Source: UBA6522 sp965262365
GTDB taxonomy: Bacteria; Pseudomonadota; Gammaproteobacteria; Steroidobacterales; Rariloculaceae
Assembly: GCA_965262365.1 (NCBI GenBank)
Contig: OZ253541.1
Coordinates: forward strand, 3,162,001-3,226,000
DNA length: 64,000 nt
Direction of reading: 5' to 3'
Positions 15,719 through 25,169 of this stretch are shown here, piece after piece; position 1 is the first letter of the stretch, and every line of letters begins with the position of its first letter. The translations under genes and the position numbers were made by a program. The notes beneath the pieces are model-generated. The model saw nothing but the letters and a program-made list of their open reading frames with translations. It searched no databases and was not told the DNA's origin.

Positions 15719-16618
15719 TCAGCGTCGGGCGGGCTTCCTTTTCCTCCTCCGTGCTCGTTTCATTTCTTTGGGAAGATTTCGGTAGGGACCGGGCGAAAAC
15801 TTCGAATTGGAACCATTTCGAACGTCCTTCGCGTTCGGAAAGTGTTCACAAAGCGCGTCGGTGATACCCTTCAATACCTCGGCACAAGTCTCCAAACCTA
15901 ATGCCAAGAATCCTCGATCAAAATCGTTTTCTATACCAGTCCCACGCCCGTTGGGCTCGATTCGATAGAAGGCGAGAGAATAGACGTGCGTGTATTGGGA
16001 TGTGAGATTCCAGAGCACATAGTACATTGACTTATTCCACCCTAAGCGGGCCATAATGTTCTCCCTAGACTCAAGCATTAGCCACCTACCATTTAGCGCA
16101 TTCTTCTGCGCATCTGGAGGGAGCTGCTTGAATCGCCGAGTGCCCATAAGCCGCCCAACAATTTCTGATCGTACCCTAACGGCTTCAACGTTCATCTCGC
16201 CGCTGTCAAAAATCGTCGTGCGTTTTGTCAAGTCATAAAGGTGCATCAGTTGTACGATGGCGCGTTGGTTACCAGGATCGGGATCGGCATCACAAAGGTA
16301 GTGGAACAACAGCGCAGCCTCCATAATCGAACGAAAATTGCCTGCGTTTGCGCCGAAGTCCCAATCTTCATAATCAGCGGAACACCATCTACTCCGTGGC
16401 ACTGAGCTGATAAGGTTACGTCCGTGGGCGAGAATGCGCGCGAAAACGTGGGTTGCGTATCCTAAACTCGGATGGGTAAATTGCCCGCTAGTTGCCTGAG
16501 AAACAGCACAACCTTCACAAAGGGCTGCATCAAAGCGAGCCAAACTCTCTACGTATTGCCCCCGAGATGAGAATCTTTCGGGCAATTCTGTGTCAGGTAT
16601 GGGGGGCACTTCGGCCAT
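15719..16618 (-). CDS. Unrecognised helical protein, DUF5677-like
   Basis: A 299-residue protein starting at the ATG at 16618; the open frame continues upstream but that part has no coding character. The middle region (FRSIMEAALLFHYLCD, VQLMHLYDLTKRTT, LWNLTSQYTHVYSLAFYR) is a helical bundle with a conserved-looking SQYTHVYS histidine, reminiscent of DUF5677/HEPN-like families. I cannot confirm this. The C-terminus is strongly basic (KRARRRKRKPARR). The gene is transcribed away from the restriction locus. Confidence 0.55.
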   Translation of the reverse strand: MAEVPPIPDTELPERFSSRGQYVESLARFDAALCEGCAVSQATSGQFTHPSLGYATHVFARILAHGRNLISSVPRSRWCSADYEDWDFGANAGNFRSIMEAALLFHYLCDADPDPGNQRAIVQLMHLYDLTKRTTIFDSGEMNVEAVRVRSEIVGRLMGTRRFKQLPPDAQKNALNGRWLMLESRENIMARLGWNKSMYYVLWNLTSQYTHVYSLAFYRIEPNGRGTGIENDFDRGFLALGLETCAEVLKGITDALCEHFPNAKDVRNGSNSKFSPGPYRNLPKEMKRARRRKRKPARR

Positions 16619-17032
16619 GGTCGCTCCAATCTCTTTGATTCCGACATATTGCTCGCTTGCCTGACTATGGTGAAGAGAGGCGCTCTGCTGCGCACAACGA
16701 TCGCCCGGCACTTGCCATTGGGGGCGCAATCTCTGCGAGGCGAATAGACCGACGGGTAACTGTCCATGTCGCCCATTGACGTGGTGCGTCATCCGTGTCC
16801 AAAGCATTTACCCCCCGTCGAGCGACAGACCGGCGGGTCTTCTATCGTTTCCAAGAAAACTGGGTGTGCCTGATCAGTGTGCAGCGAAGACGAGACCCAC
16901 AACCTAAGGTACCATGGCGTCCGAATGAGCCGCCCCTCATAAATTCCACCAGCGGGCGGCACATCCCCGGAGGTGTTTCGCCTCGAGGTTCAGGCACCTG
17001 GAGGACTCGATGGAAGCGGGCGAGATGGAATC
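16619..17032. other. Intergenic region between the divergent 15719-16618 gene and hsdM
   Basis: About 410 bases with no gene I can support. It must carry the promoter for the restriction operon. No clear -35/-10 pair stands out. Confidence 0.4.
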
Positions 17033-18505
17033 ATGATTACCGGCGAAATGAAGTCCAAAGTCGACCGAATCTGGAACACCATGTGGTCCGGCGGCATCTC
17101 AAACCCGCTCTCGGTCATTGAACAGCTCACCTACCTGCTCTTCATCAAGGGACTGGACGAGTTGCACACGCGCAAGGAGCATAAGGCCGCCCGCACAGGC
17201 AATCCGATCGAGGAGCCGGTGTTCACCGCTAGCCAAGACACGCTGCGTTGGTCGCGATTCAAGGAGCTTGCGCCGGAGCAGATGTTCGAGACGGTGCGCG
17301 ACGGCGTGTTCCCCTTCATCAAATCGATGGGCCAGACGGAGGGCTCGGATGAGGGATCCACCTACACCCATCACATGCAGGACGCCCTCTTCATGATGCC
17401 TACGGCCCGGGTCCTGGCCAACGTGGTCGACCAGCTCGACGGCATCGACATGGCCGATCGCGACACCAAGGGTGATCTATACGAATACATGCTCGGCAAG
17501 ATTGCCACCGCCGGGCAGAATGGGCAGTTCCGCACGCCGCGCCACATCATCAAGCTGATGGTGGACATGACCGCACCCACGCCGAACGACGTCATCTGCG
17601 ATCCGGCTTGCGGCACCGCCGGCTTCCTCGTCGCGGCCTCCGAGTATCTCGTCGAGCACCACGGCGACCGCATCTACAAGAACGCCCGGGCCCGCCGCCG
17701 GTTCAACGAGGGCACCTTCCACGGCTATGACTTCGACACCACCATGCTGCGCATCGGAAGCATGAACATGCTGCTGCACGGTGTGGAGAATCCCGACATC
17801 CGCTACAAGGACTCCCTGGCCCAGATCGACTCAGCAGCAGGGGACGACTCCGAGCGTTACTCGGTCGTGCTTGCCAATCCGCCGTTTAGGGGTAGTCTCG
17901 ACTACGAGTCCACCGCCAAGGACCTGCAGCAGGTCGTCAAGACGAAGAAGACCGAGCTGCTGTTCCTTGCCCTGTTCCTGCGCTTGCTTCAGACCGGCGG
18001 CCGCGCCGCCGTCATCGTGCCCGACGGCGTACTTTTCGGGTCGAGCAAAGCGCACAGGACCCTGCGCAAGATTCTGGTCGAGGAACAGAAGCTCGACGCC
18101 ATCATCTCCATGCCCTCCGGCGTCTTCAAGCCCTACGCCGGAGTCTCCACCGCCTTCCTGGTCTTCACTAAGACGAATTCCGGCGGCACGGACGACGTCT
18201 GGTTCTACGACATGCGGGCGGACGGCTACTCGCTGGACGACAAACGCACACCGCAACCGGACAACAGCGATCTTGCCGACATTCTCACCCGCTGGCGGAA
18301 CCGCGAGGCGGAGCGCAAGCGGGCGCGGACGGATCAGAGTTTCTTCGTGCCCAAGAGCGAAATTGCTGCCAACGACTACGACCTCTCAATCAACCGCTAC
18401 AAGGAAGTGGAGTATGAGGCGGTGGAGTACGACCCGCCGAAGATGATCCTCGGTCGGCTAGCCCGACTTCCGCAACTCAGCGCCAAAACGGGCGCAAGTC
18501 ATTGA
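17033..18505 (+). pseudogene. hsdM: Type I restriction-modification DNA methyltransferase subunit, C-terminus interrupted by an IS
   Basis: The ATG at 17033 opens an HsdM protein: N-terminal helical domain, S-adenosylmethionine motif DPACGTAGFLV (180-190) and catalytic NPPF (272-275) of an N6-adenine methyltransferase. The true sequence runs to RLA at 18462. The next codons are the left end of the IS, adding RLPQLSAKTGASH and a stop at 18505. The missing last 16 codons (ALEKDIAQGREELERLLG) lie intact after the IS at 20494-20551. Only a short C-terminal helix is lost, so some activity is possible, but polarity on hsdS and hsdR is likely. Confidence 0.9.
18457..18462. repeat. Target-site duplication, left (GCTAGC)
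   Basis: GCTAGC here and at 20488-20493 flank the element. Joining the two sides through one copy restores CGG CTA GCG GCG TTG GAA, an unbroken hsdM frame. Because GCTAGC is a palindrome the duplication could be counted as 4 or 6 bases. Confidence 0.8.
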
Positions 18506-20487
18506 TTTATTGTTGTCCAGAGCCGTAGGTCGGCACTACAAGGCACCGACTGGCAAGCGGTGTGGCCGTCGATTCAGGCGAGGATTCTGGGTGTCGGTTG
18601 TTCCGGCAAACGCAGTTTGAGTTGATCCAGCAGGAGTTGGTGTTCCCGTTGCGGTTGAGTATGTCGGGGCAGGATCAGGTACCGTCCGTCGGTGGTCGGC
18701 AGATGCACATCGAGCATCTGCATGGTGGCGAACTTCTCCAGGATCGCCCGGGGCGTCAGCCCCGGCGCCCGCGGTCGGGCCAGGTTTTTCAACGTCACGT
18801 GCAGACAGTACGCGATGAAGGCGACGAAGATGTGCGCCTCGATCCGATCCTCGCGCTGATGGAAGATCGGCCGGATGGCCAGATCGTGCTTCAGTTCCTT
18901 GAACGCCTGCTCGATCTCGCAGAGCTGCATGTAGTAGCGCCACAATGTCGCCGGGTCCTCGCCGGTGAGGTTGGAACGCAGCAGATACCGGCCCTCGCGG
19001 CGCCGGGCTTGGCGCAGCCGCTGGCGCCGCAATGAGAACGTGAACGTCTCGGCGGTGACCGCTTCGCGAGCCTTGGGCAGACCGATCTCGACCAAGTGCC
19101 AAGCGCGGCCGGCCTCCTTCTTCGCCGCGCCCAGCTTCAGCAGCAACTCGTCGCGCTTCAGCGATTGGTCGCGCAACTCGTGCAACCGCCGCCACAGCTT
19201 CTTCAATCGGCGCCGGCGCATGCCGCGCTCCTTCAACACCCGCGCCCGGCTCTGGGCCAGGACGTACAGTTCCCCGTCCTCGCTCAACAGCTTCACCTCC
19301 ACCGACTCGCGAACCTGCCGCCAAGGCTTGCCCACGAACGCCTTCTCCAGTTTCGTCAATCGGCCCTTGGGCGTGCCCACCAGGTAATGCACCGGCGCCG
19401 GCCCCGTGCGCATCGCCTCCAGAGTCTCTTCGGTGGGAATGCCACGGTCCATGATCCAGACCCGGTCCGATCGCCCGTACTGCGCCTCGATCTTTTCCAG
19501 AAAGTCCGCCAACGTGGTCTTGTCGGACGTGTTGCCCGGCATCACCTCGTAGGCCAGCGGAAACCCCTGCGGGGTCACGATCAGGGCGATCACCACCTGC
19601 ACGCAGTCCGAGCGCTTGTCGCGGCTGTATCCGAACCGGCGCTTGTCCGAAAACGTTGGATCGCTCTCAAAATAGGTGGAGGTCAGGTCGTACAGCAGGA
19701 CGTCGAAGCGCGCGTCGAACAACGTCTCCCAACGCGCCCGCAAAAACGAGAAAAACGCCCGCTTGTGCGCCGCCAGCTTGTCCAGACAGCGGTACAGCGT
19801 ATCGTTGGCGATGACCGCCATCGGACTGCCCAGCAAGTCGCGCATCGCGCTGTGACCGTACCAATGCCGATGCAACCGCCATTCGCTGCCCGGATCGATC
19901 AGCTGATAACACACCAACGTCTTCAACACGTCCAGCCAGCGTGTGCCCTGACGGCTCGACGGCAGCCGGGTACGCCAAAATCGATCCAGCTCCAGCCGAT
20001 CCCACAACGTCAGCGCCAGCCAGCACGCGCCCCACTGCCGCGGTCGGTGTAAACTCAGCGCCTTGACCTGGATCCGCACCACCTCGCAGGCCAGCTCCGG
20101 CGCCTCGCCGTCTTCGGCGAACAGCGCCATCGATCCGGACCCGGAATCTCCCTGCAACACCTCGATCGAACGGCACCACGCCGCGCGCTGACGATCGTTG
20201 ATCTCGCCCAGGTACAGCACCTGACGCTGAACGACCCGCCCGTCGCGGTTGCGAACGTTCTCCACCACGCTCCAGTAGCGGTGTTCCTTGCCGTCCTTGA
20301 AGCGTCTCTTGGCCCGTACGAACATGGACCCATAGCATGCCCCAACCACCAAACAAATCAAGGGGTTAGGTCGGCACTACAGCCCAGATCGTGCGGCTCG
20401 ATTCAATGAAAACAGGGCGTTACGTCAGCTTCGGCACCCAAATCACGATGAAATTCGATCAAAACTCGGTCGAGTTGCGGAAGTCGG
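18463..20487 (-). mobile_element. IS1634-family insertion sequence, 2,025 bp
   Basis: Perfect 16-bp terminal inverted repeats: CCGACTTCCGCAACTC at 18463-18478 and its reverse complement at 20472-20487. It carries one transposase gene on the minus strand. A second internal pair, TAGGTCGGCACTACA at about 18530 and 20370, is in direct orientation and lies next to the transposase ends. The element appears complete and recent: repeats are perfect and the target duplication is intact. Confidence 0.9.
18574..20325 (-). CDS. IS1634-family DDE transposase
   Basis: A 583-residue protein with the IS1634/IS4-type layout: an N-terminal YWSVVENVRNRDGRVVQRQVLYLGEIN region, DLTSTYFE (first Asp of the DDE triad), VWIMDRGIP (second Asp) and a C-terminal YYMQLCEIEQAFKELK block with the catalytic Glu. 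The ATG at 20325 is the family start; an upstream ATG at 20361 adds 12 residues. There is no frameshift or stop, so the transposase is probably active. Confidence 0.9.
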   Translation of the reverse strand: MFVRAKRRFKDGKEHRYWSVVENVRNRDGRVVQRQVLYLGEINDRQRAAWCRSIEVLQGDSGSGSMALFAEDGEAPELACEVVRIQVKALSLHRPRQWGACWLALTLWDRLELDRFWRTRLPSSRQGTRWLDVLKTLVCYQLIDPGSEWRLHRHWYGHSAMRDLLGSPMAVIANDTLYRCLDKLAAHKRAFFSFLRARWETLFDARFDVLLYDLTSTYFESDPTFSDKRRFGYSRDKRSDCVQVVIALIVTPQGFPLAYEVMPGNTSDKTTLADFLEKIEAQYGRSDRVWIMDRGIPTEETLEAMRTGPAPVHYLVGTPKGRLTKLEKAFVGKPWRQVRESVEVKLLSEDGELYVLAQSRARVLKERGMRRRRLKKLWRRLHELRDQSLKRDELLLKLGAAKKEAGRAWHLVEIGLPKAREAVTAETFTFSLRRQRLRQARRREGRYLLRSNLTGEDPATLWRYYMQLCEIEQAFKELKHDLAIRPIFHQREDRIEAHIFVAFIAYCLHVTLKNLARPRAPGLTPRAILEKFATMQMLDVHLPTTDGRYLILPRHTQPQREHQLLLDQLKLRLPEQPTPRILA

Positions 20488-20551
20488 GCTAGCGGCGTTG
20501 GAAAAGGACATCGCGCAGGGGCGTGAGGAGCTAGAGAGGTTGCTGGGGTGA
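20488..20551 (+). pseudogene. hsdM: Displaced last codons of hsdM
   Basis: After the right target duplication the frame reads ALEKDIAQGREELERLLG and stop (TGA 20549-20551). It overlaps the GTG start of hsdS by the GTGA arrangement usual for translationally coupled hsdM-hsdS. This proves the IS landed in a formerly continuous operon. Confidence 0.9.
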
Positions 20552-21717
20552 GGTTGAAGGAGTATCCGATCGGCGATTATGTCGGCAAGTGCCAGACTTG
20601 GAATCCAAATTCCAGCGGTGTCGGAAGCTTCGACTACATCGACCTCAGTTCTGTGGACAAAGGCACCAAGTCTATTGCGTCAATCCAGCGTTACGAATGC
20701 TCTGACGCCCCCAGTAGGGCACGGCAATTGGTTGAAGCTGACGACGTTCTCGTTGCCACCGTGCGTCCCAACCTGAATGGGGTCGCTCTGGTCAATGGTG
20801 CACATCACGGTATGACAGCATCGACTGGTTACTGCGTTCTCCGCCCCGATAAGGACAAGCTCGATTCACGGTTCCTGTTTCACTGGGTTAAGACTGGCGT
20901 GTTTGTACAGCGGATGGTCGATGTCGCGACAGGGGCGAACTACCCGGCCGTGTCGGATGCCAAAGTCAAGGCATCGAAGATCCCCCTCCCGCCTCTAGCC
21001 GAGCAGAAACGGATTGCGAGAATTCTGGATGCGGCGGACGCCTTGCGAGCCAAGCGTCGTGAGGCCCTCGCCCAACTCGGCACCCTGATTCAATCCGCTT
21101 TTCTCGACATGTTCGGCGAACCTGTTACCAATCCGATGAGGTGGGAAGTCGTCAGCGTGGGAAACGAGATCGGTTTTCTGACCAGCGGTTCACGGGGATG
21201 GGCTAAGTACTATGCAGAGGATGGCGACACGTTCCTTAGGATTCAGAATCTGAAGGATGGACAGTTGGATCTTCGTGACATCGCCTTTGTCAACGCGCCT
21301 GAATCCGCAGAGGCGAAGCGAACTAGGATTGAGCCTGGAGATGTTCTCTTAAGTATCACTGCCGACTTAGGTAGAACCGCGGTCGTCCCTGATTGCATTA
21401 CTAAGGCTCATATCAACCAGCATCTGGCAATCTTAAGGTTTACGAACCTGAATCCGGTCTTTGTCAGCTATCAGTTGGCTTCCAATGGTGGGCAAGCTCA
21501 ATTCGACCGACTCAATCGTGAGGGAGTTAAGGCTGGGCTGAACTTCAATGATGTGAAGAGCATCCGACTAACGAATCCACCCCTCTACCTCCAACATCAC
21601 TTCGCCGCCATCGCCGAATCCGTCGAACAACATAAGGCCGCCCAGCGCGCCCACCTGACCGAACTCGACACCCTCTTCGCCTCTCTGCAATCACGTGCCT
21701 TCCGGGGAGACCTCTGA
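20548..21717 (+). CDS. hsdS: Type I restriction-modification specificity subunit
   Basis: A 389-residue HsdS with two target-recognition domains (about 1-150 and 195-350), each ending in a conserved helix: PLPPLAEQKRIARILDAADALRAKR (about 148-172) and the C-terminal PPLYLQHHFAAIAESVEQHKA. These helices separate the two half-sites of a bipartite recognition sequence, which cannot be read from the protein. The GTG start overlaps the hsdM tail. The gene ends six bases before hsdR. Translation coupling to hsdM has been broken by the IS. Confidence 0.9.
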   Translation: MRLKEYPIGDYVGKCQTWNPNSSGVGSFDYIDLSSVDKGTKSIASIQRYECSDAPSRARQLVEADDVLVATVRPNLNGVALVNGAHHGMTASTGYCVLRPDKDKLDSRFLFHWVKTGVFVQRMVDVATGANYPAVSDAKVKASKIPLPPLAEQKRIARILDAADALRAKRREALAQLGTLIQSAFLDMFGEPVTNPMRWEVVSVGNEIGFLTSGSRGWAKYYAEDGDTFLRIQNLKDGQLDLRDIAFVNAPESAEAKRTRIEPGDVLLSITADLGRTAVVPDCITKAHINQHLAILRFTNLNPVFVSYQLASNGGQAQFDRLNREGVKAGLNFNDVKSIRLTNPPLYLQHHFAAIAESVEQHKAAQRAHLTELDTLFASLQSRAFRGDL

Positions 21718-21723
21718 GCCGCC

Positions 21724-24700
21724 ATGGGAATCTCCGCCAACTTTGCGTTCCTGGACCAGGAGTTCCCGCATGCGGCCGAGAGCGCAAGTTATGCGGAGCG
21801 CCACGTCTACGGCGACCCGCGAGCGTCCTGCTTCCATGCACGGCATGCGCTGGAGCGCCTGGTCAAGCGTGTCTACAAGGTGGACAAGACCCTGAACCCA
21901 CCCAAGGTCACGAACCTGGACACCTACCTCAGCGAGCCCGCCTTCCGTGCGGTCGTGCCCGAGGTGGTGTGGCAGAAGGCGGAGTACATCCGGCAGGCGG
22001 GCAACGTGGCGGTACACGGCAACAAGACGCCCCCGCCGGAGCAGGCGTTGAACGTGGTGCGGGAGCTGGCGCACGTCCTCTACTGGGCGGGCCGCACCTA
22101 TCTGCGGAATGGGGCGGAGAGCCTTCACGGGAAGACCTTCGACGAGTCCCTCGTCCCCTCACTGCAACCGGGTGCCGCGCCAGCCGGCGTCGAGGAACTG
22201 GACGCCCTCAAGCACGAATTGGACGCAGCCGAAGACGCACGCAAGGAGGTCGCAGGCGAGTTGGATGCGCTGCGTGAACGGCTCGCCGCCATCAAGGCAG
22301 AGAACGAGACCGTCCCCGAGACCCGTGACTGGAACGAGAGCACGACCCGCAGGCTGATCATCGACCTGGCCCTGCAGCGTGCCGGCTGGCCGCTCGACCA
22401 GGAACACGACCGTGAGTACGAAGTCACGGGCATGCCGAACGCCTCGGGGCTCGGTTACGCCGACTACGTCCTGTGGGGAGATGACGGCAAGCCGCTGGCG
22501 GTGGTGGAGGCGAAGAAGACCACTGTCGATCCGGCAGTGGGTCGACAGCAGGCCAAACTCTACGCGGACTGCCTGGAGGCCGTGCACGGCCAGCGCCCGA
22601 TCATCTTCTACACAAACGGGTACGAGACCTATCTGTGGGACGATCTGGCCTACGCGCCGCGCCGCGTCGCAGGCTTCCACAAGAAGGACGAGCTTGCGTC
22701 ACTGCTCCATCGCCGGGCCAACCGCGAGCCGCTGGACGCGAGCCGGGTGAAGAACGCGATCATCGATCGGTACTACCAGAAGCGGGCCATCGGGAGCATC
22801 GGCGAGCAGTTCTCACAGGCGCGGCGCAAGGCGCTGCTGGTGATGGCGACCGGCAGCGGCAAGACCCGCGTGGCGATCGCGCTGGTCGACCTGCTGCAGC
22901 GGGCGGGCTGGGTGAAGCGGGCGCTGTTTCTGGCGGACCGGATATCGCTGGTGAATCAGGCGGTGGGGGCGTTCAAGGCCCACCTGCCGGAATCGAGCCC
23001 GGTGAATCTGGTAACCGAGAAGGACAAGGCGGGCCGGGTATACGTCTGCACCTATCCAACGATGATGGGGCTGATCAACGAGACGACGGGCACCGAGGCC
23101 CGATTCGGGGCTGGACATTTCGATCTCGTGATCATCGACGAGGCGCACCGTTCGGTGTATCAGAAGTACGGGGCCATTTTTCGGTACTTCGACTCGCTGC
23201 TGGTGGGCCTGACCGCGACGCCTCGAGATCAGGTCGACCGGAACACCTACGAACTCTTTGACCTGGAGCCGGGCGTGCCCACCGACGCGTACGAACTCGC
23301 GACGGCGGTGACGGACGGCTATCTCGTGCCACCGAAGGTTCAGCAGGTGGATCTCCGGTTTCCACGCGAGGGCATCGAATACGACTCGCTCAGTGAGGAA
23401 GAGCAGGCGCAATGGGAGAGCCTCGACTGGGGTGATGACGAGGACGATCGCGGGCTGCCGGAACGGGTCAACGCGTCCGCCATCAACAGTTGGCTCTTCA
23501 ACAGCGACACGGTCGACAAGGTGCTGCAACATCTCATGGAGCACGGTCACACGGTCGACGGTGGCGACCGACTGGCCAAGACGATCATCTTCGCGCGCAA
23601 CCACGAGCATGCGACGTTCATCGAAGGGCGGTTCAACCACCACTACCCGCAGTACGCTGGGCACTTCGCCCGCGTCATCGATCACTACGCCACGTATCCG
23701 CAGAGCCTGTTCGACGACTTCTCACGGGAGGACAAGGCGCCGCACATCGCGATCTCCGTGGACATGCTCGATACCGGCATTGACGTGCCCGAGGTCGCCA
23801 ACCTGGTCTTCTTCAAGCCGGTCTACTCACGGATCAAGTTCTGGCAAATGATCGGGCGCGGCACGCGACTGTGCCCCGATCTTTTCGGGCCCGGGGAGAA
23901 CAAGCACGACTTTCGCGTCTTCGACTTCTGCTTCAACTTCGACTTTTTCCGCGAGCATCCGGAGGGGATCGAAGTCGGTGGCGGCGTTTCCCTCCGCGCC
24001 CAGCTCTTTCGGTCGCGGGTGCAGTTGCTGACTAATGTCCAGGCCGTGCCGGACCTGGACCCGGAGGCGTCGCTGGCTGAGGTGTTGACGACGGAACTCC
24101 ACGCGGAAGTGGCGGCGATGAATCGCGAGAACTTCGTCGTGCGAATGCAGCTCGAAGCGGTCGAGCACTTCCAGCAGCGGGAGTCGTGGGAGTGGCTCAC
24201 CGCGTCCGACGTCGATGTCCTGCAGAGTGAGCTTGCCGGGCTGCCCAGCGAGATCGAGACCGACGGCATTGAGTCGCGCCTGTTCGATCTCACTGCACTG
24301 AAGATGCAACTGGCCCTCGCCGAGGGCGACACCAGCACCTTCGAGCAGCACCGCCGACGGGTAGTGGAAATCGCCATGCTACTCGAAGAAAAGAACACTA
24401 TTCCCGCGGTGGCGGCTCAGCTCGCCTACCTGGCTTCAGTGCAGGAGAGCGCCTTCTGGGAAGGCATCGCCTTGAACGGTCTCGAGGAACTGCGCATGCG
24501 CCTGCGTGGCCTGGTGCCCTTCCTGGACAAGAAGACGCGCACGATCGTCTACACCGACTTCCAAGACGAGATCAGGGCCGTGCGCGAGGGCGCCGCCGTC
24601 TACCTGCCGAAGATGACCGGGGTCCAGTACGAGAAGAAGGTGCAGGAATACCTGAAGAACCATCTCGACCACATCGTGATCCGTCGCCTTCGGACCAACC

Positions 24701-25110
24701 AACCGCTCACGGCTACCGACCTGCGAGGGCTTGAGCAGACACTGGTCGAGATCGGCGAGGATGACGGCCAGACACTGTTGACGGGCCTCCTGGCCCGGAG
24801 CGACGCCCCCTCCCTGGCCCATTTCGTGCGGAGCATAGTAGGGATGGACCGCGCTGCTGCACAGGAGGTCTTCTCGGAGTTCCTCTCCAACCGAAGCCTG
24901 ACCACGCCTCAGATCCGTTTCGTCGAAATGGTGATCGACCAACTCACGGCGCGGGGTGTCATGGAACCATCCGCGCTCTACGAGGCGCCGTTCAGCAGCG
25001 TGCATGCCGGCGGTCCCGAGGCGTTGTTCGTCGGAAAAAGCAACGTGATCGAGGGTATCTTCGAGAAGCTGAAAGCCCTTCACCCCGAGCCCCTGGCCGA
25101 CGCCGGCTAA
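21724..25110 (+). CDS. hsdR: Type I restriction endonuclease subunit R, EcoEI-like
   Basis: A 1,128-residue motor/nuclease subunit. N-terminal DUF4145-like helical region (about 1-130), a coiled coil (150-195), then the nuclease core with D247 and E262-A-K264. Walker A ATGSGKT (375-381) and DEAH (472-475) mark the translocase, followed by the helicase C region with MIGRGTRL, and a C-terminal EcoEI_R-type domain. The layout is that of EcoEI-family (type IB-like) HsdR. It directly follows hsdS. The protein looks intact, so if hsdM still works the system could be active. Confidence 0.92.
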   Translation: MGISANFAFLDQEFPHAAESASYAERHVYGDPRASCFHARHALERLVKRVYKVDKTLNPPKVTNLDTYLSEPAFRAVVPEVVWQKAEYIRQAGNVAVHGNKTPPPEQALNVVRELAHVLYWAGRTYLRNGAESLHGKTFDESLVPSLQPGAAPAGVEELDALKHELDAAEDARKEVAGELDALRERLAAIKAENETVPETRDWNESTTRRLIIDLALQRAGWPLDQEHDREYEVTGMPNASGLGYADYVLWGDDGKPLAVVEAKKTTVDPAVGRQQAKLYADCLEAVHGQRPIIFYTNGYETYLWDDLAYAPRRVAGFHKKDELASLLHRRANREPLDASRVKNAIIDRYYQKRAIGSIGEQFSQARRKALLVMATGSGKTRVAIALVDLLQRAGWVKRALFLADRISLVNQAVGAFKAHLPESSPVNLVTEKDKAGRVYVCTYPTMMGLINETTGTEARFGAGHFDLVIIDEAHRSVYQKYGAIFRYFDSLLVGLTATPRDQVDRNTYELFDLEPGVPTDAYELATAVTDGYLVPPKVQQVDLRFPREGIEYDSLSEEEQAQWESLDWGDDEDDRGLPERVNASAINSWLFNSDTVDKVLQHLMEHGHTVDGGDRLAKTIIFARNHEHATFIEGRFNHHYPQYAGHFARVIDHYATYPQSLFDDFSREDKAPHIAISVDMLDTGIDVPEVANLVFFKPVYSRIKFWQMIGRGTRLCPDLFGPGENKHDFRVFDFCFNFDFFREHPEGIEVGGGVSLRAQLFRSRVQLLTNVQAVPDLDPEASLAEVLTTELHAEVAAMNRENFVVRMQLEAVEHFQQRESWEWLTASDVDVLQSELAGLPSEIETDGIESRLFDLTALKMQLALAEGDTSTFEQHRRRVVEIAMLLEEKNTIPAVAAQLAYLASVQESAFWEGIALNGLEELRMRLRGLVPFLDKKTRTIVYTDFQDEIRAVREGAAVYLPKMTGVQYEKKVQEYLKNHLDHIVIRRLRTNQPLTATDLRGLEQTLVEIGEDDGQTLLTGLLARSDAPSLAHFVRSIVGMDRAAAQEVFSEFLSNRSLTTPQIRFVEMVIDQLTARGVMEPSALYEAPFSSVHAGGPEALFVGKSNVIEGIFEKLKALHPEPLADAG

Positions 25111-25169
25111 GAGAACCGGTCTCTGTGCCGGGTAAAGGCATTTTCGAATTGACCCGGTTAGCATACGGT

